Source: Clostridia bacterium
Lineage (GTDB): Bacteria; Bacillota; Clostridia; Oscillospirales; CAG-272
DNA length: 36,508 bases
Assembly: GCA_017451485.1 (NCBI GenBank)
Contig: JAFTOG010000043.1
Coordinates: 1 to 36,508 of the forward strand
Direction: 5' to 3'
The notes below the pieces were generated by a model. It was not told where the DNA came from. It ran no database searches and worked only from the letters and a program-made list of their open reading frames with translations. Positions 30,286-36,508 of this stretch are shown in pieces. The stretch's first letter is position 1, and every line of letters starts with the position of its first letter. Both the position numbers and the translations under genes were made by a program.

Positions 30286-31116
30286 ATGAAAAGAATTGTT
30301 ACCATACAGGATGTTTCCTGCTTTGGAAAGTGCTCTATTACCGTTGCACTCCCGTTAATTTCCGCTATGGGAATTGAATGTGCCATTATTCCCACATCGG
30401 TTTTATCCACACATACAGGGGGATTTACAGGCTTTACCTTCCGTGACCTAAGCGAGGATATCCCCAAAATTTCCGACCATTGGAAAAAATATAATCTTCA
30501 TTTTGATTGCATATATACAGGCTATCTCGGCTCCCACTCTCAAATTGACCATGTCCTTAGTTTCATCAAGGACTTTAAGAAGGATGGCACTCTCCTTTTC
30601 GTTGACCCTGCTATGGGAGATTGGGGCAGACTTTACGCAGGCTTTGATAAGAGCTTCCCTTCTCATATGGCTAAGCTTTGTGCCGTTGCCGATATAGTTG
30701 TTCCAAATATTACGGAGGCTTCCTTTATCCTCGGTGAGGAATATAAGACCTCCTACGATGAGGCATATGTCCATTCACTGCTTAAAAAGCTTTGCCAGAA
30801 CGGTGCCAAAAAAGCTGTAATTTCCGGTGTTTCCTATGAATCATCCACACAGGGTGCAGTTTTATATGACAGTGAGACAGACGAATTTTATTCCTACTTC
30901 AGCGACCATCTTCCCGTGGAATATCACGGTACAGGGGACACCTTTGCATCTGTTTTTGCAGGTGGATTAACCCGTGGAATGAGCTGTAAGGACGCCCTTA
31001 AGCTTGCTGTCGACTTTACCGTTGATTGCATAAAGCAAACCATGACAGAGCCCGACGACCATAGCTATGGTACTAAGTTTGAAGAATGTATACCTAATCT
31101 GATCTCACGCCTTTAA
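30286..31116 (+). CDS. Pyridoxamine/pyridoxal kinase (PdxK/PdxY type)
   Basis: The 276-residue ribokinase-fold enzyme phosphorylates B6 vitamers. Visible motifs are IQDVSCFGKCSITVALPLIS (7-26), the substrate-lid STHTGGFTGF (41-50), GYLGS (79-83), VDPAMGDWGRLY (106-117), VPNITEA (139-145) and the anion hole GTGDTF with catalytic Asp218. RBS CGAGGTG. It is monocistronic, with its terminator overlapping the stop codon. Confidence 0.92.
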   Translation: MKRIVTIQDVSCFGKCSITVALPLISAMGIECAIIPTSVLSTHTGGFTGFTFRDLSEDIPKISDHWKKYNLHFDCIYTGYLGSHSQIDHVLSFIKDFKKDGTLLFVDPAMGDWGRLYAGFDKSFPSHMAKLCAVADIVVPNITEASFILGEEYKTSYDEAYVHSLLKKLCQNGAKKAVISGVSYESSTQGAVLYDSETDEFYSYFSDHLPVEYHGTGDTFASVFAGGLTRGMSCKDALKLAVDFTVDCIKQTMTEPDDHSYGTKFEECIPNLISRL

Positions 31117-31135
31117 TCGGCGTGAGATTATATTT
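31102..31135 (+). terminator. Terminator of the pyridoxal kinase gene
   Basis: ATCTCACGCC-TTTAATC-GGCGTGAGAT then TATATTTT. The stop codon lies in the loop. Confidence 0.8.
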
Positions 31136-31157
31136 TGGTTAAAAACAGAATAAACGC

Positions 31158-31186
31158 TTGACAATAAAAATAAAATATGTTAGAAT
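31158..31186 (+). promoter_or_regulatory. Promoter of tRNA-Gln
   Basis: TTGACA (31158-31163), 17 nt, TAGAAT (31181-31186), 15 nt upstream of the tRNA. Confidence 0.85.
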
Positions 31187-31201
31187 ACTAAAGCAAAATA
31201 T

Positions 31202-31277
31202 TGGGATATAGCCAAGCGGTAAGGCACCAGACTTTGACTCTGGCATTTCGCTGGTCCGAATCCAGCTATCCCAGCCA
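31202..31277 (+). tRNA. tRNA-Gln (TTG)
   Basis: A 76-nt tRNA with acceptor TGGGATA/TATCCCA, discriminator G, encoded CCA (31275-31277), and anticodon loop ACTTTGACT giving TTG. The T-stem GCTGG/CCAGC is perfect, but the T-loop reads TCCGAAT instead of TTCGAAT, so the nearly universal U55 (pseudouridine site) is a C. Its 3' third is mirrored downstream (see inverted repeat). Confidence 0.9.
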
Positions 31278-31326
31278 ATAGAAAAGCCACTCCACAAGGG
31301 GTGGCTTTTCTATTGGCTGGGATAGC
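31265..31326. repeat. 29-bp inverted repeat enclosing the tRNA-Gln 3' end and terminator
   Basis: Arm 31265-31293 pairs with 31298-31326 over 29 positions (one G-U), with loop ACAA. The left arm includes the tRNA T-stem end, acceptor strand and CCA. The inner part (AAAAGCCACTCC/GGGGTGGCTTTT, about 31282-31309) is a normal terminator on either strand; the outer part is a reversed copy of the tRNA 3' end. Confidence 0.9.
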
Positions 31327-31331
31327 ACATT

Positions 31332-31368
31332 CGAACCATATCCTCGTCCACAACGAGGATATGGTTCG
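31332..31368. repeat. Second perfect hairpin, 15-bp stem
   Basis: CGAACCATATCCTCG (31332-31346) pairs perfectly with 31354-31368 around loop TCCACAA, followed by TTCTTTTTCG. It starts 5 nt after the first inverted repeat. Read on the minus strand, its inner arm continues into a GGTTCGAAT T-loop-like text before the mirrored tRNA end. Confidence 0.85.
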
Positions 31369-31431
31369 TTCTTTTTCGAGAAAGCCGTTCTCTGCTTGCA
31401 AGGATAAGGCTCGAGAATCCATCACTCGTGC

Positions 31432-31460
31432 TTGAAATGTTTACAAAATTATGGTATAAT
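31432..31460 (+). promoter_or_regulatory. Promoter of the DUF1963 gene
   Basis: TTGAAA (31432-31437), 17 nt, TATAAT (31455-31460). Confidence 0.85.
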
Positions 31461-31512
31461 AAAAGAACTAAAGGCGGTATCGCTTATATCAATGCTACAA
31501 AGGAGAAAAATA

Positions 31513-32370
31513 TTGTTTGGATTTAATAAGCTTAACAGAGTTTTAAGAGCTTTAAGAAGAAATGAGATTACTGTTACTGCAAAGAAGTCAGAGGATAACG
31601 GTGTTATATACAGGAGCAAATTCGGAGGTATGCCTGCTCTCCCCGTTGATTTTGAGTGGCCTCATTTTGAGTCGGAAAACTTTGAAGATGAAGTTGCCAA
31701 TAGACCTCTTTCCTTTCTTTGCCAGATAAATTTGGAGGAAATTCACCCATACGATAAGGAAAATTTGTTACCAAAATCAGGCTTGCTTCTTTTCTTCTAT
31801 GAGCAGGATTCTCAGCGATGGGGATTTGACGCTGAGGACGAAGGATGCTCACGGGTGTACTACTTTGAAGATGTCGATAATCTGAAGCTCACTGATATTC
31901 CGGAGGACTTAAGGGAAGAATACAGAGTTAAGGAATATTCTCTTTCCTTCTCTGCAAATGACTCCTACCCCAGCTATGAGGAGCTTGAAATACACAACGA
32001 TATTGACTGCAATTGGGACGATTATGACGATGCCGTTGAAAAAATGGGCTATGATATTGAAAGCGAACGCCACAAGCTTCTCGGTTATGCAGACCTTATA
32101 CAGGGTGAAATGCTGACTGAATGTGAAAGAATATCACGAGGTCTTTACTGCGGAGATGCGGAAAGCTACCGTAATACATCCCAGGATATTAAGGAGGATA
32201 TTAAGAAATCCGCCTCCGAGTGGGTATTACTGTTCCAGATGATGTCCATACAGGATGATGATTTTGAATTGATGCTTGGAGATTGTGGTAATATTTATTT
32301 CTACATTCGCAAGGAGGACTTAAAGCAGCGTAATTTCAACAAGGTATGGCTTGTTTTACAGTGCGGATAA
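31513..32370 (+). CDS. DUF1963 (YwqG-like) protein
   Basis: The 285-residue cytoplasmic protein has the family's SKFGGMPALPVDFEWP motif (about 36-51), RPLSFLCQINLEEI, GLLLFFYE and the C-terminal LGDCGNIYFYIRKEDL with WLVLQC. DUF1963 has no established function. The likely start is the TTG at 31513, because AAAGGAG lies 7-8 nt upstream; the earlier ATG at 31492 has no RBS, and the frame upstream of that runs into the promoter. Confidence 0.8.
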   Translation: MFGFNKLNRVLRALRRNEITVTAKKSEDNGVIYRSKFGGMPALPVDFEWPHFESENFEDEVANRPLSFLCQINLEEIHPYDKENLLPKSGLLLFFYEQDSQRWGFDAEDEGCSRVYYFEDVDNLKLTDIPEDLREEYRVKEYSLSFSANDSYPSYEELEIHNDIDCNWDDYDDAVEKMGYDIESERHKLLGYADLIQGEMLTECERISRGLYCGDAESYRNTSQDIKEDIKKSASEWVLLFQMMSIQDDDFELMLGDCGNIYFYIRKEDLKQRNFNKVWLVLQCG

Positions 32371-32380
32371 ATTGAATATG

Positions 32381-32415
32381 AACGGAGCTTTGTCTGAAGG
32401 CTCCGTTTTGTTTTG
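32381..32415 (+). terminator. Terminator of the DUF1963 gene
   Basis: AACGGAGC, 11-nt loop, GCTCCGTT, then TTGTTTT. Confidence 0.8.
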
Positions 32416-32527
32416 GAAAATCATTTATCTGCTTGGGCTTTGCAAAATCCACTTTTATGCAAAGTAGGAATCCAACCGTTTGGCGATTTTTACGGTTTGA
32501 AAAACTGTTCGTTAGACAAACGGTATC

Positions 32528-32556
32528 TTTACTTGATGAGTACAATTTAGTATAAT
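32528..32556 (+). promoter_or_regulatory. Promoter of the XRE gene at 32583
   Basis: TTTACT (32528-32533), 17 nt, TATAAT (32551-32556). Upstream, ACCGTTTG (about 32478) and CAAACGGT (about 32517) form an inverted repeat that could be an operator. Confidence 0.65.
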
Positions 32557-32582
32557 ATAATTACAAAAGGAAAGGAAGTAAT

Positions 32583-33458
32583 ATGTTTATGAGCATTGGA
32601 AAAAATATCGCAAGATATAGAAAAGCAAAAAAGCTGACACAGGAGGAACTGGGAGCAAAGCTTGGAATTACTAATCAGGCAGTATCAAAATGGGAATCGG
32701 AAATATCATATCCCGACATACTGCTACTCCCTCTGATTGCCGATGAATTGGAAATTACAATAAATGATCTATATGCAACCGATGTTAATCAAATATCGCA
32801 GGCAAGGTCTAATATTTTTGATATGGATAGAGTACATAGCTTTCCAAAAGAAGCTCAATCCATGCTTATTGATACATTATACCGTGAAACAAATTTGCTA
32901 TCCTGCAACAGTTGGGATTTCTTGAAGGTTCCCAAAAATCCTGCAACGAAAAAATACGATAGCGTTAAAAAACACCATACTCTTTCTTGTATATCTGAAA
33001 ACAGCGGAGCCTCCTTCATTTCAAATAATCAAACGATAATTGATTGCGGAATCGATATAGAAAATATAGGTACTCTGTTTAACAATATAGAAATAGCCTC
33101 GGGATTAAAAAAGCTTGCAGATTCAAATGTAAGAGGTGTGCTTTCATATATTTGCAATCAATATTTTCACAGCTCTGCTCCCTTTAATAGCTCTGACAGT
33201 GAATATTTTGAAAAGGATATTAAGCCTATTGCAATATCCCGTGCTATCGGACTTACCTTTGATGAAACACTTGAGGCTATGGAGAAGCTTATAACTCTTC
33301 ATATCATAGATACTGAAGCAAGGGATGACGGAATACACTATCTGCTTCAAAAGCTCAAAGCTATTGAATTAGCCGTAGTTCTTCGTGTGGTTGAACGCTT
33401 TATTTATAGCCACATGGGTTTTGGATGTGGAGATTTTGCGGCATTGACGGACTTTTAA
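32583..33458 (+). CDS. XRE-family transcriptional regulator with unknown C-terminal domain
   Basis: The 291-residue protein has an N-terminal Cro/CI helix-turn-helix (KLTQEELGAKLGITNQAVSKWE, about 17-38) in the common Clostridia form. The remaining 220 residues are soluble, include a Cys-rich patch (LLSCNSWDF, LSCISENSG, DCGIDIE), and resemble no domain I can name. No membrane helix is present, unlike the XRE protein at 146-1567. RBS GGAAG precedes the ATG by 5-6 nt. It is alone, with no linked target gene in the same direction. Confidence 0.8.
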   Translation: MFMSIGKNIARYRKAKKLTQEELGAKLGITNQAVSKWESEISYPDILLLPLIADELEITINDLYATDVNQISQARSNIFDMDRVHSFPKEAQSMLIDTLYRETNLLSCNSWDFLKVPKNPATKKYDSVKKHHTLSCISENSGASFISNNQTIIDCGIDIENIGTLFNNIEIASGLKKLADSNVRGVLSYICNQYFHSSAPFNSSDSEYFEKDIKPIAISRAIGLTFDETLEAMEKLITLHIIDTEARDDGIHYLLQKLKAIELAVVLRVVERFIYSHMGFGCGDFAALTDF

Positions 33459-33590
33459 TTTTACATTTGACAGCTATCTTTGTCGAAACATATGATTCAA
33501 TACGCACTCCCTCAAGGTGAAGGCTTAAAAATGTATAGCTTTCCTTGTACCACGCTACTGTAGAGTGGTTTTATTTGCCCGAACAACAAA

Positions 33591-33627
33591 ACAACTGCGT
33601 AACCGATGTACGCAGTTGTTTTTCTTT
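33591..33627. terminator. Bidirectional terminator
   Basis: ACAACTGCGTA-ACCGATG-TACGCAGTTGT then TTTTCTTTT. It lies between the XRE gene and the convergent MFS pseudogene. A second smaller hairpin (ACCAC...GTGGT, about 33549-33571) precedes it. Confidence 0.85.
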
Positions 33628-33636
33628 TCAAAATTT

Positions 33637-34815
33637 TCATTTTATAGGAATCCTACGGCAAAGATACTCGTGCATTACTATCATTAAAATAAGCAACACT
33701 CCCACATATAGGGGGAAAAGAGCAATATTTATATGCTCTGCTATAAGTCCGAAGAGGGGTGGCATAAGACAGGTGCCTGTGTATGCACTTGCCATCTGTA
33801 CACCTATCATTGCCTGAGATTTATCAGCTCCGAAGCGTGCAGGAGTAGAATGTATAATACAGGGATAAACAGGTGCACAGCCTAAGCCGGCGACAGCAAG
33901 ACCAACCAAGCATAGAGTATTACTTGCGGGAATTATAATCATAGTAATACCAATAAGAATAATTCCCTGTCCGATTCGTATAAGAGCCGTGTCAGACAGC
34001 TTCATAGAAATAAATCCGTTTACTGCTCTGCCTACTGTAATACCAACAAGAAACAAGCTTCCCCAAGCGGCAGAAATCTCTGCATCTATTCCTCTGTAAA
34101 GACTGAGATAGGTGCTTGCCCACAGAGTTACAACCACCTCTATAGCACAATAACAGAGAAAGGTAATCATTATAGCCTTAGCTCCGGGAATAGCAATTAT
34201 GCTCCTTAGGGGCAAGGGCTTGGCGGATTTGGATGTTTCTTCATCTGCGGTGCCTGATGGAGCTTCAATTCTGCTCTTCCATAAAGGAAGGCTGACAAGA
34301 ACCACAAAGGAAATAACAAATTGAATTATAGATATATACAGATATCCGTTTCTCCAGCTCAGACCTCCTGTCAGGGCATAGCTCATAATAGCAGGTCCGA
34401 TAGATGCACCAACACCCCACATACAGTGTAGCCAGCTCATATGCTTACTGCTGTAATGTAGAGCAACATAGTTATTTAAGGAAGCATCAACACTTCCTGC
34501 ACCGAGACCGTAGGGTATGGCAAAAATACAAAGCATCCAGAATTTTGTACTTAATGTGAATCCAAGAAGTGAAAGTGCCGTCATAATAATACTTACAAAG
34601 GTTGTTTTACCAGATCAGAGCTTATATGTTATTCTATCACTCATAAGACTGGAAATAATAGTACCAAAGGCAATTATAGCAGATATTATGCCCGCATATG
34701 AAACGGGGACACCCATCTCACCAAACATAGATGGCCAAGCAGAGCCAAGCACGGAGTCCGGTAGTCCAAGACTGACAAAGGCAAGATACAAAACAGCAAT
34801 AAGAAAGATAAACAT
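33637..34815 (-). pseudogene. MFS transporter interrupted by an in-frame TGA
   Basis: The frame reads as one 12-helix major facilitator protein of about 392 residues from the ATG at 34815 (GGAGG 5 nt upstream) to 33637, but a TGA stop at 34615-34617 breaks it after residue 66. The text around it reads RITYKL-stop-SGKTTF, where family members have a Gly after the cytoplasmic loop between helices 2 and 3. A single GGA to TGA change would explain it. Downstream the frame stays fully open (PYGLGAGSVDASLNNYVA; GRAVNGFISMKLSDTALIRIG; VAGLGCAPVYPCIIH). Probably a recent loss or a base-call error. Substrate unknown, possibly a sugar. Confidence 0.85.
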
Positions 34816-34842
34816 AGATACCTCCAAAATTTCAACAATGAA

Positions 34843-34871
34843 ATGATACCATAAAAATAAATTAAAATCAA
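34843..34871 (-). promoter_or_regulatory. Promoter of the MFS gene
   Basis: Minus strand TTGATT (34866-34871), 17 nt, TATCAT (34843-34848). Confidence 0.7.
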
Positions 34872-34989
34872 TATATTCCACGATTTTGTTTCCACTATTT
34901 AATTATGTTTTATGTTCATTTGTTCATATGTTGATTTATATAAAGATTGCAAAAAGATAGTTTTTGTGAAATTTTGTTGAATATTTTAT

Positions 34990-35034
34990 AAAACTTGTGA
35001 GTATATTTATATAAATCGCTTGACAAGTTTTGTC
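34990..35034. promoter_or_regulatory. Inverted repeats over the RHH-clpB promoter
   Basis: AAAACTTGT (34990-34998) and ACAAGTTTT (35023-35031) form a perfect 9-bp inverted repeat with centres 33 bp apart. The right arm also sits in a smaller dyad GACAA-GTT-TTGTC (35022-35034) that overlaps the -35 box. This is a candidate operator; there is no CIRCE or CtsR box. Confidence 0.5.
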
Positions 35035-35048
35035 CCATGTGATATTAT
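35020..35048 (+). promoter_or_regulatory. Promoter of the RHH-clpB operon
   Basis: TTGACA (35020-35025), 17 nt, TATTAT (35043-35048). Confidence 0.85.
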
Positions 35049-35071
35049 ATGGATGAAAAGGAGTTGATCAT

Positions 35072-35719
35072 ATGAATAAAAGCCTGTATTCACTTATTTT
35101 ATCGGATGATGTTATAAGAGAAATAGACCGACTTGCTTACAAATCGGGAACTAACCGTTCCGGAATGATAAACCGGATTCTTGCCGAGTATGTTTCCTAC
35201 ACTACACCGGAAATGAGGATAAGCCAAATTTTTTCCACTCTTGAAAATATGCTGCTCCCCGGAGATAATTTCAAAAGGCTGATAAACAATTCTCTGTCTG
35301 TAATGAATTTACGGTCTTCCATAGACTATAGATACAATCCATCAGTTAAATATACCTTGGAGCTCCATAAAAGCGGTGGGGAAAATATCGGTATGCTTAA
35401 AATGTCCATGAGGACACAAAATGCTACCCTTATTTCATATATGGTAGAATTTTACAAGCTCTTTGCCAGTCTGGAGTCTGCCCATATACCCGATACAAAA
35501 TATTATCTTGAAAACGATAAATTTGTAAGAGAGCTAAGGCTGAGGACCGGCAAGGAGCTTTCCACAGAGCAGCTTGGTAATGCTATTGCAGAATATATTA
35601 AGATGCTGGATAGCTGTCTTAAATCATTTTTCTATAATACAGACAGTATTCAGAATGCATCCTATGAAATTGACAGAATACTTATTGCATACCTTGACAA
35701 AAACGGTGCAATAATTTAA
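35072..35719 (+). CDS. Ribbon-helix-helix protein upstream of clpB
   Basis: The 215-residue protein begins with a ribbon-helix-helix-like DNA-binding segment ([20 protein letters not shown] then [16 protein letters not shown], residues 3-43). A soluble C-terminal domain of about 170 residues follows, with predicted strands ([32 protein letters not shown]) and helices, and no motif I recognise. RBS AAAGGAG is 8 nt before the ATG. Its stop is 13 nt from the clpB start, and both share one promoter. The position suggests a dedicated regulator or partner of ClpB; that link is inference. Confidence 0.75.
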   Translation: MNKSLYSLILSDDVIREIDRLAYKSGTNRSGMINRILAEYVSYTTPEMRISQIFSTLENMLLPGDNFKRLINNSLSVMNLRSSIDYRYNPSVKYTLELHKSGGENIGMLKMSMRTQNATLISYMVEFYKLFASLESAHIPDTKYYLENDKFVRELRLRTGKELSTEQLGNAIAEYIKMLDSCLKSFFYNTDSIQNASYEIDRILIAYLDKNGAII

Positions 35720-35732
35720 AGGAGGTATAAAT

Positions 35733-36508
35733 ATGAATGTACAGAATTTTACTGAAAAAAGTCTTGAAGCATTAAAAAGTGCCCAAAGGCTTGCTAAGGA
35801 ATACGGAAATCAATCCCTTGAATGTGAGCACCTTTTATATGCTCTTGTAAGCCAGGAGGAGGGGCTTGTACCCGAGATACTAAGAAAGCTGGAGGTAAGT
35901 GTTGACACCGTCAAATCACAGCTTGACGATAAAATATCACGGCTTGTTAAGGTAAGAGGTGCACAGGGAGGAAATATATATATTTCTTCCTCTCTTGATT
36001 CTGTCCTTCAGGGTGCTGAAAATGAGGCAGAGACAATGGGAGATTCCTTTGTCTCCGTTGAGCATCTTTTTCTTGCTCTTATTGCAAACGGTAACGACGG
36101 AGTTAAAAGGCTGCTTGGAGATGAGGGGATAACAAGGGATAAGACCCTTTCTGTATTAAAAGAAATAAGAGGTAATCAGCGTGTGGATAACGACAACCCG
36201 GAGGCTACCTATAATGCCCTTAAAAAATACGGTCAGGACCTTTGCGAGCTTGCAAGAAATCAAAAGCTTGACCCGGTTATAGGCCGTGACGAGGAAATAA
36301 GAAATGTAATAAGAATACTGTCACGAAAGACAAAGAACAATCCATGTCTTATAGGTGAGCCCGGTGTGGGTAAAACTGCTATCGCTGAGGGGCTTGCCAT
36401 CCGTATTGTCCGTGGTGATGTTCCCGATAATCTCAAAAACCGTTCCCTTTTCTCCCTTGATATGGGTGCCCTTGTGGCAGGTGCTAAATACCGTGGAGAG
36501 TTTGAGGA
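35733..36508 (+). CDS. clpB: ATP-dependent chaperone ClpB, 3' truncated by window end
   Basis: The visible 258 codons encode the ClpB N domain ([24 protein letters not shown]; duplicated Clp_N repeat with [14 protein letters not shown]) and the start of the first AAA+ ring with [19 protein letters not shown] and Walker [14 protein letters not shown]. ClpB is a hexameric disaggregase that pulls proteins out of aggregates with DnaK. An AAAGGAGGT site precedes the ATG. The frame is open to the last base. Start and family are certain; ClpB is favoured over ClpC by the N-terminal sequence and by the lack of linked mcsA/mcsB/ctsR. Confidence 0.9.
   Translation, partial: MNVQNFTEKSLEALKSAQRLAKEYGNQSLECEHLLYALVSQEEGLVPEILRKLEVSVDTVKSQLDDKISRLVKVRGAQGGNIYISSSLDSVLQGAENEAETMGDSFVSVEHLFLALIANGNDGVKRLLGDEGITRDKTLSVLKEIRGNQRVDNDNPEATYNALKKYGQDLCELARNQKLDPVIGRDEEIRNVIRILSRKTKNNPCLIGEPGVGKTAIAEGLAIRIVRGDVPDNLKNRSLFSLDMGALVAGAKYRGEFE

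Noticed and set aside
31180..31425. 81-residue minus-strand frame over tRNA-Gln
   Set aside because: It is a translation of the tRNA and the two hairpins.
34615..34617. UGA read as Gly, Trp or selenocysteine
   Set aside because: TGA ends several intact genes here, no selenocysteine insertion hairpin is apparent, and the site falls in a cytoplasmic loop position where Gly is usual.
34882..35071. CIRCE or CtsR operator upstream of clpB
   Set aside because: No TTAGCACTC/GAGTGCTAA pair and no GGTCAAA heptad repeat is present.

Overview
The window looks like a chromosomal segment of a low-GC, Gram-positive, anaerobic gut-type Clostridia, probably Oscillospiraceae/Ruminococcaceae. The reasons are strong AGGAGG ribosome sites, sigma-A promoters of TTGACA-17-TATAAT type, DnaD and DnaI-like replication proteins, a type III pantothenate kinase with an ECF substrate protein, a NiaR regulator, PduL-type phosphotransacylase, and GH39/GH78 glycosidases. 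Family assignments come from motifs read by eye; no database search was possible.

Layout. Positions 1-3500 are an accessory-looking stretch: a membrane-anchored XRE regulator, a repeat-rich gap, a small operon with a frameshifted gene, a four-helix-bundle protein, and a tRNA-Leu/tRNA-fMet pair. Positions 3500-8900 hold a secreted transglutaminase-like protein and a minus-strand operon of a radical SAM/SPASM protein, a 580-residue membrane protein of unknown function and LemA. Positions 8900-15350 carry sugar-related genes (aldose-1-epimerase-like, GH39, GH78) with an ArsR repressor, then mnmA and a DUF896 gene. An IS1182-type element (about 15347-17195) sits exactly between the DUF896 gene and a convergent sugar O-acetyltransferase.

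Positions 18000-24900 are housekeeping: topB-rimI-tsaD, dnaD with a dnaI-like loader, then rplJ-rplL behind an L10 leader. Positions 25000-31100 are cofactor and lipid genes: a nicotinamidase with two palindromes at its promoter, divergent from niaR; an esterase and lipid kinase; coaX with an ECF S component (probable pantothenate uptake); pduL; and a pyridoxal kinase. Positions 31150-36508 hold tRNA-Gln followed by two long hairpins, one of which mirrors the tRNA 3' end, then a DUF1963 gene, another XRE regulator, an MFS transporter split by an in-frame TGA, and a ribbon-helix-helix protein directly upstream of clpB, which runs off the window.

I found no CRISPR array, phage module or clear defence system. 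The leads most worth following are the RHH-clpB operon, the radical SAM/membrane protein/LemA operon, the mirrored tRNA-Gln 3' end, and two tRNAs with unusual T-arms.
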